Assembly (NCBI RefSeq): GCF_963664415.1
Contig: NZ_OY761443.1
Span: 655,726 to 719,725, forward strand
Origin: an uncultured Desulfobacter sp.
Lineage (GTDB): Bacteria > Desulfobacterota > Desulfobacteria > Desulfobacterales > Desulfobacteraceae
Length of the DNA: 64,000 nt
Reading direction: 5' to 3'
This document shows, piece by piece, positions 16,601 through 26,532 of the stretch. A program made the translations under genes and the position numbers. How positions within the stretch are numbered: the first letter of the stretch is position 1; every line of letters starts with the position of its first letter. The notes beneath the pieces are model-generated. The model ran no database searches, was not told where the DNA came from, and saw nothing but the letters and a program-made list of their open reading frames with translations.

Positions 16601-17695
16601 TTACTCTATAAACATGGCATCACCATAGCTGAAAAATCGGTACTTCTCAGCCACAGCAACCTTATAGGCATTCAAAATTTGTTCCCGGTCATAAAAGGCG
16701 GAAATCAGCATGAGCAAGGTGGACTCAGGCAAATGGAAATTGGTAATCATGGCATCTACGCACTTGAACTTGTAGCCCGGATAGATAAACAGATCGCACC
16801 GGCCCTGCCCTGCCGAAATGATGCCGTCATCGTTGGTACAAAACTCCAGGGTCCTTACAGATGTAGTGCCCACAGCTATTACCCTGCGGCCGTCCCCATG
16901 GGCCCGGTTAATTTTTTCAGCCGTCTGTTCATCGATAATAAAATATTCCGAATGAATCTGGTGATCCCGGATATCCTTTACCCGCACCGGCACAAAGGTA
17001 CCATACCCCACGTGCAGGGTGATTTTGGCCACCTCAACACCTTTTTCAGAAAGTGTTGCAAGCAGACCTTTTGTAAAATGAAGCCCGGCCGTAGGTGCGG
17101 CCACAGCCCCCTCGGCATTTGCATAAACTGTCTGGTAATTTTGCCGGTCTTTTTGCTCATCCATTTGTGCAGATGAGTCATCGCCCTGCCCCGAATCCTG
17201 ATCCCGTTTTATATAGGGCGGCAAAGGCATTTTACCCGCTTTTTTTAACCGGGATAAAAACTCAGTTCCCCCGTCAAAACAGACCACTGAAATCCGATCC
17301 CGATGTTCAATAACCGTGGCTTTGATACCCTGGCCCAGATCAAGCACCGTGCCCGGTCCGGGTCTGCGTGACGCCCTGATCAGACAATCACACTGAAACC
17401 GCCCGGTCTCGGCCAGATGTTTCATGCCGGCTGCATAATCAATGATGAGGACCTCAACACGGCCACCTGTGGGTTTATGGCCTAAAAGCCGTGCCGGAAC
17501 CACCCGGGTGTCATTGACCACCAACAGGTCTCCTGGACGCAGCAAATCAGCAATATCAAGAAACCTGCGATGACTGATGCCGTGACTATTGCGCTCCAGA
17601 TGCATCAGCCGGGACCGGCTTCTGTGTTCACAGGGCGTTTGGGCAATCAAGGATTCGGGCAAATCATACGCATAATCAGACAAATTGTACATCAA
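16601..17695 (-). CDS. queA: S-adenosylmethionine:tRNA ribosyltransferase-isomerase
   Basis: Adds the epoxycyclopentane ring to preQ1 in tRNA. 364 residues starting LSDYAYDLPESLIAQTP, with LLVVNDTRVVPARLLG, AAPTAGLHFTKGLL and HVGYGTFVPV. A hydrophilic insertion around residues 190-205 (GQGDDSSAQMDEQKDR) makes it slightly longer than usual. The ATG overlaps the stop of the preceding DUF2065 gene by 4 nt. Confidence 0.96.
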   Translation of the reverse strand: MMYNLSDYAYDLPESLIAQTPCEHRSRSRLMHLERNSHGISHRRFLDIADLLRPGDLLVVNDTRVVPARLLGHKPTGGRVEVLIIDYAAGMKHLAETGRFQCDCLIRASRRPGPGTVLDLGQGIKATVIEHRDRISVVCFDGGTEFLSRLKKAGKMPLPPYIKRDQDSGQGDDSSAQMDEQKDRQNYQTVYANAEGAVAAPTAGLHFTKGLLATLSEKGVEVAKITLHVGYGTFVPVRVKDIRDHQIHSEYFIIDEQTAEKINRAHGDGRRVIAVGTTSVRTLEFCTNDDGIISAGQGRCDLFIYPGYKFKCVDAMITNFHLPESTLLMLISAFYDREQILNAYKVAVAEKYRFFSYGDAMFIE

Positions 17696-17883
17696 CCCAT
17701 CTCCATGGCAAGGTATACGACCGCCAGGCCCGCCAGCATCATAAAGAAGCCAAACCGCCTCAAAGCGCCTTCAGGCATTTGCACAATCATCATTACCATC
17801 TCCCGCATTTTATTGGGCGAGATGAAATAGGGCAGCCCTTCCACAATCATGACCATGCCCATAACACAAAAAAAAAATTTCAT
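17692..17883 (-). CDS. DUF2065 small inner-membrane protein
   Basis: 63 residues with two predicted membrane helices (about 3-20 and 45-62) flanking the loop SPNKMREMVMMIVQMPEGAL, the hallmark of the DUF2065 family. Function unknown. First gene of the queA-tgt-hypA-hypB run and translationally coupled to queA. Confidence 0.85.
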   Translation of the reverse strand: MKFFFCVMGMVMIVEGLPYFISPNKMREMVMMIVQMPEGALRRFGFFMMLAGLAVVYLAMEMG

Positions 17884-18024
17884 TGAAAAAAGTTCCTTTT
17901 CACCTTTTATTAGAGGTACCCTTGATTATTAAAAATATCAAGGTTATAAAGGAAGGCTGTTAAGAACTCAACCCCGGGCATGGGTACCTTCATGCACCGG
18001 GCACCCAAAGGAATCAAACATCAC
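17884..18024. promoter_or_regulatory. Divergent promoter region between the queA run and gatB
   Basis: 141 bp holding both promoters. A small inverted repeat CCTTGAT-N9-ATCAAGG (about 17921-17943) lies in the middle and could be an operator. No stronger motif seen. Confidence 0.4.
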
Positions 18025-19449
18025 ATGGCATTTGAACCTGTTATCGGATTAGAAGTCCACGCTCAGCTCAAAACTGAAACTAAAATATTTTGCAACTGTT
18101 CAACCGCTTTCGGCAAGGCCCCAAACGCCAATACCTGTCCCGTATGCACAGGCATGCCCGGGGTTCTGCCGGTACTCAATAAAAAGGCCGTCACTTTTGC
18201 CATCAAGGCCGGTCTTGCCACCAACTGCACCATCAACCGGGAAAGCCGGTTTGACAGAAAAAATTATTTTTACCCGGATCTTCCCAAAGGTTACCAGATC
18301 TCCCAGTTTGCCATGCCCATTGCCGAACACGGCTTTCTGGACATTGAAGCGGATGAAAAGCAAATACGCATCGGCATTACCCGCATTCACATGGAAGAAG
18401 ATGCCGGAAAGCTGATCCATGATCCATTACGGGGCAAAAGCATGGTGGACCTGAACAGAACAGGGGTTCCACTCATTGAAATTGTCAGTGAGCCCGATCT
18501 TCGCACGGCAGCCCAGGCAGGTGCATACCTAAGAAAACTGCACGCCATTTTAAAGTATATTGATGTATGTGACGGCAATATGGAGCAAGGCTCGTTCAGA
18601 TGTGACGCCAACGTCTCTCTGCGGCCTGTTGGGCAGGAAGAATTCGGCACCCGCACCGAGCTTAAAAACCTGAACTCCTTTAAAAATGTGGAAAAAGCCA
18701 TTCTGTACGAAATCCAACGCCAGACCTATGTCCTTGAAGAAGGGGGAAAGGTTATCCAAGAGACCCGTCTGTGGGATCCTAACAAAAACCGCACCGCATC
18801 TATGCGGGGCAAGGAAGAGGCCCACGATTACAGGTATTTCCCGGACCCTGACCTTGTGCCGCTGATCGTGGATGACACCTGGATCCAGGACGTCCGCAGC
18901 AGCATGCCCGAACTGCCCGATGAAAAAAAGCAGCGCTTTATAGAGGAATACGGTTTGTCTGAATATGATGCCGGCGTTTTAACAGCCGGCCTGGACATGG
19001 CCAATTATTTTGAAAAGACAGTTAAACCACTGAAAAACATCAAGCAGGCCGCCAACTGGATCATGACAACGCTCATGGCCATGCTTAACGCCAAGGGTAT
19101 TGAAATTAACGAGTCACCCGTTGATGCCGATGGGTTTTCAAAACTTCTTGGACTTCTGGAATCCTCCCGGATTAATGCCAATGCCGCAAAAACAGTTTTT
19201 GAACAGATGGTTGAAACCGGCAAAGATCCTGAAGCCATTGTCAAAGAAAAAGGCCTTGAACAGGTATCAGACCAGGGTGAACTTGAAGCCATGGTAGATG
19301 AAATCATTAAAGAAAACCCCGAAGAAGTTCAAGCGTACAGGGACGGGAAGACCAAACTGTTCAGCTTTTTCATGGGGCAGGTCATGAAAAAGACCCGGGG
19401 CAAGGCAGACCCCAAAGTGGTCACGCCCATGCTCAAATCAAAATTGTAA
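18025..19449 (+). CDS. gatB: Aspartyl/glutamyl-tRNA amidotransferase subunit B
   Basis: tRNA-binding kinase subunit of GatCAB, which amidates Glu-tRNA-Gln or Asp-tRNA-Asn. 474 residues: start MAFEPVIGLEVHAQL, zinc motif C-N-C…C-P-V-C-T-G-M-P-G, FYPDLPKGYQISQ, HMEEDAGKL, YRYFPDPDL and a C-terminal YqeY-like tail. An in-frame ATG at 17980 would add 15 unrelated residues; the 18025 start matches family start and length and has AAAGGAA upstream. gatA and gatC are not in the window. Confidence 0.95.
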   Translation: MAFEPVIGLEVHAQLKTETKIFCNCSTAFGKAPNANTCPVCTGMPGVLPVLNKKAVTFAIKAGLATNCTINRESRFDRKNYFYPDLPKGYQISQFAMPIAEHGFLDIEADEKQIRIGITRIHMEEDAGKLIHDPLRGKSMVDLNRTGVPLIEIVSEPDLRTAAQAGAYLRKLHAILKYIDVCDGNMEQGSFRCDANVSLRPVGQEEFGTRTELKNLNSFKNVEKAILYEIQRQTYVLEEGGKVIQETRLWDPNKNRTASMRGKEEAHDYRYFPDPDLVPLIVDDTWIQDVRSSMPELPDEKKQRFIEEYGLSEYDAGVLTAGLDMANYFEKTVKPLKNIKQAANWIMTTLMAMLNAKGIEINESPVDADGFSKLLGLLESSRINANAAKTVFEQMVETGKDPEAIVKEKGLEQVSDQGELEAMVDEIIKENPEEVQAYRDGKTKLFSFFMGQVMKKTRGKADPKVVTPMLKSKL

Positions 19450-19462
19450 AGGGAACAAGCAG

Positions 19463-20101
19463 ATGAAAAAACCGAATACTTTGATTAAATTGATTGTCGC
19501 CGTTTTTCTTTTTGGCGGACTGATCTTTCCATATACGGGCTTTGCCGCTTCCCCTGAAACCCTTGCCGTACTCTCTTTTGACATCAATGCCAATAAGAAT
19601 AAAAATCTGGACTACCTGAAACAAGGCATCTCAACCATGTTCTATTCTAGGCTCACCTACCCTGAAAAAGTTGTTGTCATCTCCCCCAAAAAGATGGCGG
19701 CTCTTGAGCCCGAATTAAAACAATTTTCCGGCAGTGAACTGGTTCATGAAACTGCCCGGAAAACCGGATCCAGATATGTGCTTTACGGCACCATCACCAG
19801 TCTTGCAGGCGCGTTCAGCATTGATGCCAAGGTGTTTGACACCGCTGAAAAACAATACATGGCGTTTTTTGAGCAATCCAAAAACAGCGACGATCTGATT
19901 AAAAAAGTGGACCGCATCGCGGCAGCCATAAACCACAAAGTATTCCAACGCACAACCCTCACCTGGGAACAGATGGAACAGGAAAAGCAGAAAAAACTCA
20001 ACGAGCTAAAAAATCAAAATCCGGAAAATCTCATGCAGGTGCCCACCGGATGGCAGCGTGAAGAAAAAGTAGGCTGGAAAGTCTGGAAATATCTCTTCTA
20101 A
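19463..20101 (+). CDS. Secreted FlgO/TolB-N-like protein of unknown function
   Basis: 212 residues with a signal peptide (basic KKPNTLIK, hydrophobic core to about residue 24, cleavage likely after GFAA). The mature part has an alpha/beta domain beginning LAVLSFDINANKNKNLDYLK and YVLYGTITSLAGAFSIDAKV, resembling FlgO/curli CsgG-like or TolB-N domains that occur at the head of longer periplasmic proteins. The C-terminal third is charged and ends WKVWKYLF. Thirteen bases after gatB, so likely co-transcribed. Exact role unknown. Confidence 0.65.
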   Translation: MKKPNTLIKLIVAVFLFGGLIFPYTGFAASPETLAVLSFDINANKNKNLDYLKQGISTMFYSRLTYPEKVVVISPKKMAALEPELKQFSGSELVHETARKTGSRYVLYGTITSLAGAFSIDAKVFDTAEKQYMAFFEQSKNSDDLIKKVDRIAAAINHKVFQRTTLTWEQMEQEKQKKLNELKNQNPENLMQVPTGWQREEKVGWKVWKYLF

Positions 20102-20126
20102 ATAGTGCCTCAACGATCCCGTATTT

Positions 20127-20236
20127 GGGTGCAAAGTTGCCCAGATGCAAGGCGCAGAAAATTTAAAACCGAAATTAAAATTGGCAATAAGGATTTTAAA
20201 TTTTTCTGCAACGCCGCAGGTGGGTGACTTTGCGTT
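20127..20236. repeat. Dispersed palindromic intergenic repeat, copy B (reverse orientation)
   Basis: Same family as the copy at 1327-1445, inverted: here GCAAGGCGCAG-AAAATTTAAAACCG (from 20147) and the opposing GGATTTTAAATTTTTCTGCA (20191-20210) followed by ACGCCGCAGGTGGGTGACTT. Arms and outer flanks match copy A while the central 20-30 bases differ. It lies between two convergent genes and could act as a bidirectional terminator. Confidence 0.75.
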
Positions 20237-20246
20237 CAAACACTCA

Positions 20247-22193
20247 TTACATATAGTCCACCAGACTTAACCCCATGACTGAAGATGTGGAACTTAACGC
20301 AGCTTCATAAACCGTCTGGGAAGATTTAAGCAGCATAATGGCTTCTACGGTATCCGCATCCCGGACCGTGGAGCGCTGGGTGGTCAGTGTTAAATCCGAA
20401 TCTGTGATAGTGGTTTCGGCGATGGTTGTGCTGTTATAAACGTACCCCACAGTTGATATGCTTGAGGTAAGACTTTCATAATGATTTTCCAGCCGGGTCA
20501 TTGCTCGCTCAATGCCGTCCACATCATCCGTTTCCAGCGCTTCTTTGAGATCGAATACCGTATCCCAGATGCTCCAGGTGGCTTCCTGGCCTTCCACAGG
20601 AGCGGATGAAACATCCAGATCACCAAAACCTAAATTGAAATTAGCGCTGGAGTCGACATGGGTGCCGGACGCGAAAAGCAATTCAAAGGATTCAAGCCTG
20701 CGGCCGGTATCAAGGTCCTCGCTGATGGTAAATTTCTTGCTGTCCTCATCGTATTCCACCGAATAATTAACCCGGTTGCCGTTTTCAGCGGATGCCGCTT
20801 CAAGGGCCTCTTCCACGGCCTCGGCATAGGATTCGGAATCTGTGTAAGTATCGGTTGGGATGATGGCTGTCAACTGAACGCTGGTCTCTCCATCCTCAGT
20901 GGTTTCTGTAAAATCAATGGCGTTATTTTCATCATCCACGGTAACTTCCCCAGCCACTGGCGCATGGCTGGTTACCGGTGAAAGCGTTATGATTTGAGAA
21001 GCAAACCCAAGATCCGTCAGGATGCTTGTATTTTCATATGTTTGGGTAACGTCAAAGGAAAAGGAGGTATCCACTTCGGGCGTCTCATTCAAATCAATGA
21101 CAAGATCAATCTCCCCGTCATCATTTACATCAAGTTCTATGGTATCACCGCCGGCCCCAATTTCAGCATTAAGTCCGTAACCGGGGTCATTGGAAATCTT
21201 CCAGGTATCGTCTGCGGTGTAAGTCAAAGTAATGGGTTCAGAGCCGTCATCCGGTGTATATTCGGTCAGGGCTGAATCGTTTATAACTCGAATCTCAACG
21301 TCATTAAAATCCTGGCTTGTGGATTCAAAGTTGGCAATCCTGGCGGTTTCGGTCTCAATATTCTTAAAGGTTGTTGTGGTGGTGGTATCACTGCCGTCTG
21401 TCCCAATGGAAAAGGTATTGGCATCTGCATCATATTCCACCTCATAAACAACACCGTATCCATATTCTTCGGATGCTTTATTCAATGTCTGTGCAACAAC
21501 ATCGGCAAGTTCATCTTTACTGTAGGTACCGCTGGTAATGGTCGCCTCAATGTTGAGAATATTATCCACTCCCTTTCCGGCATCTTCGGAAAAAACGATC
21601 TGATTATTGGTGGTATCCACAATGATCTGGTCTTCATAAAACAAATCACTGCCGCAGCAGCCCAAAGATATTGTGGTATTCTCAGAAATGCTGATGTTCA
21701 CGCTGTCACTGCTGCCGTTGTAGATTACGCTGGTTGGGTTGTCATCATCGTCATAGGTAAACGGTGTTGTCTGGTTGTCGTCACCGCCGAACACATATCC
21801 GCCATAGGCATTTGTATTGGCAAGGTCCAGAAGGCTGTCAAGAGAGACCAGCATACTTTCGGCCGCGTCAGAGCGTTCCTGGAAAGAAGCCGAGGCATTG
21901 GCTAAAGACGAGCACAAAAGCTTCATTTCAGCCAACTGATCAGCCATGGCGTCAAGGGAGGTTTCAGCCGTGGTAAGCACATTCTGGGCCTGGTCCACAT
22001 TCACCTGATACTGATCCAATGTGGCCAGGTCGGAATTGATGGTCAACACCTGCTTCATACCCGTTGGATCGTCAGATGCAGAACTGATTTTCAGATTGGT
22101 GGATACGGTTTCATTGGCCTCGTTTAAATTAGAGGTAAGCCGTCCAAGCTGGTATGTGGCTTGTTTATATATGCTTATGGTGGGTACTCTCAT
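20247..22193 (-). CDS. flgL: Flagellar hook-associated protein FlgL (HAP3), enlarged
   Basis: Hook-filament junction protein. Flagellin-like N-terminus (MRVPTISIYKQATYQLGRL…STNLKISSASDDP, coiled coil to about 130, YGGYVFGGDDNQTTPF) and C-terminal helix ending MGLSLVDYM. At 648 residues it is about twice the usual 300. The extra centre is acidic and holds two copies of an about 80-residue module (about 190-268 and 415-508: a D-x-x-N-N-x-I-x-F strand, an E-L-A/Y-A-E helix, then a V-E-Y-D-x-D-x-x-x-F-x-I strand), plus a DVNDDGEIDLVIDL segment near 355. Last gene of the flgDENKL run. Confidence 0.9.
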   Translation of the reverse strand: MRVPTISIYKQATYQLGRLTSNLNEANETVSTNLKISSASDDPTGMKQVLTINSDLATLDQYQVNVDQAQNVLTTAETSLDAMADQLAEMKLLCSSLANASASFQERSDAAESMLVSLDSLLDLANTNAYGGYVFGGDDNQTTPFTYDDDDNPTSVIYNGSSDSVNISISENTTISLGCCGSDLFYEDQIIVDTTNNQIVFSEDAGKGVDNILNIEATITSGTYSKDELADVVAQTLNKASEEYGYGVVYEVEYDADANTFSIGTDGSDTTTTTTFKNIETETARIANFESTSQDFNDVEIRVINDSALTEYTPDDGSEPITLTYTADDTWKISNDPGYGLNAEIGAGGDTIELDVNDDGEIDLVIDLNETPEVDTSFSFDVTQTYENTSILTDLGFASQIITLSPVTSHAPVAGEVTVDDENNAIDFTETTEDGETSVQLTAIIPTDTYTDSESYAEAVEEALEAASAENGNRVNYSVEYDEDSKKFTISEDLDTGRRLESFELLFASGTHVDSSANFNLGFGDLDVSSAPVEGQEATWSIWDTVFDLKEALETDDVDGIERAMTRLENHYESLTSSISTVGYVYNSTTIAETTITDSDLTLTTQRSTVRDADTVEAIMLLKSSQTVYEAALSSTSSVMGLSLVDYM

Positions 22194-22254
22194 GGCAGAC
22201 CTCCTGTGGCACCGATGTTATTAGTTGACCCCAAAAGTCTAAACATTTTAAAAA

Positions 22255-25200
22255 TCAACGCGTTGCGAGCAGGGCATCGTACATTTCCTGCACCATTGTC
22301 AGCAACTTAGCTGCGGCAAGATAAGCCTGCTGCTGGGCTGTCAGGTTGATCATTTCTTCATCCAGGGAGACGGCTGATATTGAATCGCGCTGTTCCGTAA
22401 GCTGATACATCAAGGATTCGGAATACTCTAAAGCAGAACTGATACCGGCCGCAGTGGACCCGACGTTGGAGATCAGGGAGGCCTGGTAATCATCCAGCGA
22501 GGTGGTGGTGACCGTAATTGTAACCTCTTCGCCCCTGGTATATGTATACGATTTCATGTCCACACTGTCGTACCGGGTTTCAGCCATGGCCAGGGCATTG
22601 GTGTTGTCGCCGGAGGCAAGCTCGAAGGTTTCAGCATCCAAAATGCCTGAAGCCAGCAAATCACCGTCGGCCACCACATCATTGACACTGATGGTTGACG
22701 TCCCGGTGCCTGTAAAAAAGGTATTCACGCCCAGGGCTGCGGCAACGCCGCTGTCCCCGTCTTCGTTCCCTGCAAAGGCATATGAGAGATCATCCGCGTC
22801 CCTGGATGCCAAATCCATGCGAATATATCCGTCTCCTGAAACGGGCTGGTCAAAGGTGATTTCAATATCACCGATACCGTCTCCGTTCAGATCAACCTGG
22901 AACCCGTCATCATCACCGCCTTCCGGAATAAGGGTAATGGTGTGGCCCGTAGGATTGACAACGTCCCAGGAGGTCAATCCGCTAATTTCATCGGTGCTAC
23001 GCACAAATTCCAGGGTTTCTGCCTCAAATTCAAGAGTGCTGTAATTTAACACAGTGATTTCAAAATTCTCTTCATCAATGTTGTCACTGCCCGAACAGGT
23101 TACGTTTTCAATGGCACAATAGTTATCATTGGTGTTAAATACAATGGCATTGTCTTTGGTGACCGAAGCGGTCACCCCGCCTGCGCTTCGGTTAAATTCA
23201 TCGGCAAAGGAGTCAAGGGTCCAGTGCCAGTCCGAAAGGGTGTTCAGGGTATTTCCGGCGGCATCGGCCACGGCTTTGCCATTTTCATCCGTGGTGACAT
23301 AGAAGACATCGCCGTTCACAAGCGTGCCGCTGTCAAATGCGATGGTCATGCCGTCCACTTCCACGATGATCTGGGAATTTTCATTCTCATTGCCTTCCAG
23401 TTCAATGGTGCCTGAATCGGTTTCAGACTTCCATTCGATCACAACATCCGCTTCATTATCCGGCAGGGTGCCGCCGGAAATTACGGTAAACTCATAAGTA
23501 TCATCGACACTTGCGGCCTTTCCTGTAACCGAACCCTCAAGCGTATCGGCTTGGCCGTCGGCATCGGTATTGATTCGAAGGGTGTTTCCGGCCACAAGCG
23601 TCCCATCGGATATTTCAAAACTTAAAGTTGTTTTTCCATTTTCAGTGATTTCAACCACGCCGGATTCATCAATTTCAACGTATCCGTCCACGCCGGTGGA
23701 ATAGCCGCTGCTGTTCAGAATTTCCCAGTAGATAATTGCAGGATCACCAAATGTGACGGCTTTAGTCGAATTTTTTTTATTTGATAAGGTGTCGTTTTCC
23801 GGCGATTCACTGCCGGACCCGGTACCTGTGGATACGCTTAACTCGGCATTGCCTGTGAAATTGGAAATTTCGATGGCATCTTCGTCTTCTTCGTCTATTT
23901 TCACAATGGTGACGGATGTGCCGTTCTTGATGACCTCATAGCTTCCCGGGGCCTTGGCTTCCAGACCAGTTACTGAGTCCGTCAAAGCAAGGTATAGCTC
24001 CTGGGCCTGCTCTTCATCCGAAACCCCGGACGGAGCCGTGTATGATATAGAGTTACCATCCACTGCAAACGCAATGGCTTCACCATCAAAATCTTTATAG
24101 CCGTCAGTCCCACCTAAAGTGATCATACTCGTTCCGGACACTGGTGTTCCGGTAACACCGAACAAACCGGCAGTGGATTTCTCATCCGAACTGATCTCCA
24201 TTCCCGGATCCATAACAATGGTCACGGAACTGGTAATCGCGACGGCATCGTCTGTCGTGGAGTAGATCTCAGTCAATTCGGAGTCACTGGAATCCATGGA
24301 AACGGATAGAATAACTCCGGTCTTATCCGCCTCAGTAACATCCACTACATTAAATTCATAGACCCCGATGGTGGCACCGGACGCACTTTCAATAGCCATG
24401 TCATCCACAGCCAGATCTGTGTTCTGGTTGGACTCATTAATGGATTCCACCGCTGCTTTAAGTGCATCTTCGAACTGGTCGTCGAGGGAGGTTATAGCAG
24501 TATCCGTCACAGTAAAATCGACAGTCTCCTCTACTCCGTCAACATACAGAGTAAATGTAATATGATCATCAGTGTTAATAACAGCAGGAAGAGAAGTAGA
24601 AAGGGCAAAATTGGCTGATGTCGTGGATGCATAGGCAGAGATACCGTCTATATCAGAAAGATCTTCGGCAATGGCAGCGGCGGATCGAATCGCATCGGCA
24701 CCATTGTCTGCAATTTCCAGGGTCTGGGTGTTGGAACCGTTGGTAATGGTAAGGGTTTGTTCAGCCAGTGCGTTATTCAGGGCCGTAGAAAAGTTCACGC
24801 CACTAGATAAACCGCCCAGATACTCCCCGCTGGACTGCACCACGGTCTTCTCTCCCAGGGTCCCCTCATCAATCACGGTGAGCTCATAAATGCTGTCATC
24901 CTCTCCGGACCCGGTAATATTTAAAATGTCGGATGTGGAGATGGACATATCCACGGTCGCGGTTTGATACGTTGAGGTCGTGTCCGTGGCATCCTGGATC
25001 ACCATGGAAAAATCCTTGGTGTAGTCGATCTCATCCCCATAGTACAAACTATCAAAGGTACCGCTCTTCCCGGCCTCGTAGGTTCCCTCCAGTTCGCCGG
25101 AAAAATAGGTCTGTCCTACCCCCTGGGAATGCTGATAATTCAACGTCCAGATCAGGTTGGCGGCAAGCTCATCAAATTCGGCCTGGGTTTGGGGAATAAC

Positions 25201-26046
25201 CACATCCCGGACCTCAAGCCATCCGGCAATGGCACCGCCGGATATATCGTCGGTGATGTCATAGGTGTTTACGGATTTGCCGTGCCAGTACACACTTCCC
25301 TGTTTCATGCTTAAATCGTATGAAATGCCGTCCTCCACCAGCGGCAGGCCGCAGGTGGTGATCAGGTAGGTGCCGTCCTCTTTAATGGTGACATCAATGT
25401 CAATGCGTTCTCCAAGATCATCCACCAGGGCGTTTCGTTCATCCTCCAGGTCGTTGGCATTCCCGCCTATGCTCTCAGCAGTGACGATGGCCAGATTTAA
25501 CGCTGCAATCTGATCGGAGATGCTGTTGACTTCGGCAACGGCAGAAGTGATTTCGTTATTCAGGTCGGTATTCAGATCCGACAGGGCCTCTTCAATGGCA
25601 TTGATACGTTCCGTAAGGGCAAGGCCTGCATCATATACGGCGTTTTGTTCGGTTTCACCGGACGGGTTGTTGCTCAAATCCTCCCAGGCAGACCAATAGG
25701 CATCCAAAAGGGTATTCAGGCTGTCGTCACTGTCTTCGGAAAACAGATCTTCAATGGAAGTCATATAGAGCTGGGCCTCTTCCAGGGCCGCCTGATTGGA
25801 CATCTCAGACGTCAGCGCATTTTCAATAATCTGGTTTACGGAATTGGTGACCGAAGAAACCGTAACCCCTGTACCATAAGCATTCCCCCTCGAGGTCACC
25901 GTGGGGGTGGCGGATAACACCGCAGTCTGGATGCTGTAATCATCATTATCCGCATTGGCAATATTCTGGCCCGTCACGCTGATGGAAGCCTGGTAAGCGG
26001 TGACGGCATTGGACGCAGTATTTAATATGGCGTTAAGGCTGCTCAT
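22255..26046 (-). CDS. flgK: Flagellar hook-associated protein FlgK (HAP1), very large
   Basis: Junction protein between hook and filament. N-terminus SSLNAILNTASNAVTAYQA with SVTGQNIANADNDDYS and the C-terminus QLTEQRDSISAVSLDEEMIN…LTMVQEMYDALLATR are diagnostic. 1263 residues, more than twice E. coli FlgK. The central region from about 330 to 1150 is acidic and Thr/Ser/Gly-rich with repeated beta-strand modules; WDVVNPTG…VDLNGDGIGDIEITFD near 1025-1065 resembles segments in FlgL and FlgE. The start overlaps the flgN stop by 4 nt. Confidence 0.92.
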   Translation of the reverse strand: MSSLNAILNTASNAVTAYQASISVTGQNIANADNDDYSIQTAVLSATPTVTSRGNAYGTGVTVSSVTNSVNQIIENALTSEMSNQAALEEAQLYMTSIEDLFSEDSDDSLNTLLDAYWSAWEDLSNNPSGETEQNAVYDAGLALTERINAIEEALSDLNTDLNNEITSAVAEVNSISDQIAALNLAIVTAESIGGNANDLEDERNALVDDLGERIDIDVTIKEDGTYLITTCGLPLVEDGISYDLSMKQGSVYWHGKSVNTYDITDDISGGAIAGWLEVRDVVIPQTQAEFDELAANLIWTLNYQHSQGVGQTYFSGELEGTYEAGKSGTFDSLYYGDEIDYTKDFSMVIQDATDTTSTYQTATVDMSISTSDILNITGSGEDDSIYELTVIDEGTLGEKTVVQSSGEYLGGLSSGVNFSTALNNALAEQTLTITNGSNTQTLEIADNGADAIRSAAAIAEDLSDIDGISAYASTTSANFALSTSLPAVINTDDHITFTLYVDGVEETVDFTVTDTAITSLDDQFEDALKAAVESINESNQNTDLAVDDMAIESASGATIGVYEFNVVDVTEADKTGVILSVSMDSSDSELTEIYSTTDDAVAITSSVTIVMDPGMEISSDEKSTAGLFGVTGTPVSGTSMITLGGTDGYKDFDGEAIAFAVDGNSISYTAPSGVSDEEQAQELYLALTDSVTGLEAKAPGSYEVIKNGTSVTIVKIDEEDEDAIEISNFTGNAELSVSTGTGSGSESPENDTLSNKKNSTKAVTFGDPAIIYWEILNSSGYSTGVDGYVEIDESGVVEITENGKTTLSFEISDGTLVAGNTLRINTDADGQADTLEGSVTGKAASVDDTYEFTVISGGTLPDNEADVVIEWKSETDSGTIELEGNENENSQIIVEVDGMTIAFDSGTLVNGDVFYVTTDENGKAVADAAGNTLNTLSDWHWTLDSFADEFNRSAGGVTASVTKDNAIVFNTNDNYCAIENVTCSGSDNIDEENFEITVLNYSTLEFEAETLEFVRSTDEISGLTSWDVVNPTGHTITLIPEGGDDDGFQVDLNGDGIGDIEITFDQPVSGDGYIRMDLASRDADDLSYAFAGNEDGDSGVAAALGVNTFFTGTGTSTISVNDVVADGDLLASGILDAETFELASGDNTNALAMAETRYDSVDMKSYTYTRGEEVTITVTTTSLDDYQASLISNVGSTAAGISSALEYSESLMYQLTEQRDSISAVSLDEEMINLTAQQQAYLAAAKLLTMVQEMYDALLATR

Positions 26047-26516
26047 GGTGCCCCCATACTCCTGTGGTTAACATAATTTGACATGACGGACAGGCGGCTC
26101 AGCACGCTTTTAAACAACAGACCATTGCGGGTGGCGGCCTTCATCAGCGTCCGGTGCCTTTGGTCAAGATCCTCTGCAAGTCCAAACAACACCGCTTCCT
26201 GCTTTCGGGTTAATCCCTGAAGCATTTTTACCCGGTTAACAAGGGTTCTCGGCATGGTGGAAGGCATTTCCCGACCTGCCATTATACCCAGTTGATCAGC
26301 CATGGAACCAATAAGGCGCTCAAACCGGTTAACGCAGTTCTGCTTTCTTAAGATAAGCTTTTTCAAGGATTTAGGATCATAGGCCGTACCGGCCATATAT
26401 TCAGCATCCAGGATGCGGTTCAACTCTTTGTGAAGTGCCCGGATCCTGACCATTTTCCTTTCAAGAACCGCCATAAGATCGGTTTCCATTTCTGATTTAA
26501 CCAGGGGACGTGTCAT
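26043..26516 (-). CDS. flgN: FlgN-like flagellar export chaperone
   Basis: 157 residues, almost entirely helical, highly basic in parts (LILRKQNCVNRFERLIGSM). Position between flgE and flgK and the 4-nt overlap with flgK fit FlgN, the cytosolic chaperone for FlgK and FlgL. Sequence conservation of this family is low, so the name rests largely on context and helical pattern. Confidence 0.7.
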   Translation of the reverse strand: MTRPLVKSEMETDLMAVLERKMVRIRALHKELNRILDAEYMAGTAYDPKSLKKLILRKQNCVNRFERLIGSMADQLGIMAGREMPSTMPRTLVNRVKMLQGLTRKQEAVLFGLAEDLDQRHRTLMKAATRNGLLFKSVLSRLSVMSNYVNHRSMGAP

Positions 26517-26532
26517 GATTTACCCCGCTTTA

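Noticed and set aside
22502..25917. Many open frames antisense to flgK and flgL
   Set aside because: They mirror the biased codon use of the long acidic repeats; products are Ser/Val/Pro-rich shadows with no RBS or family match.
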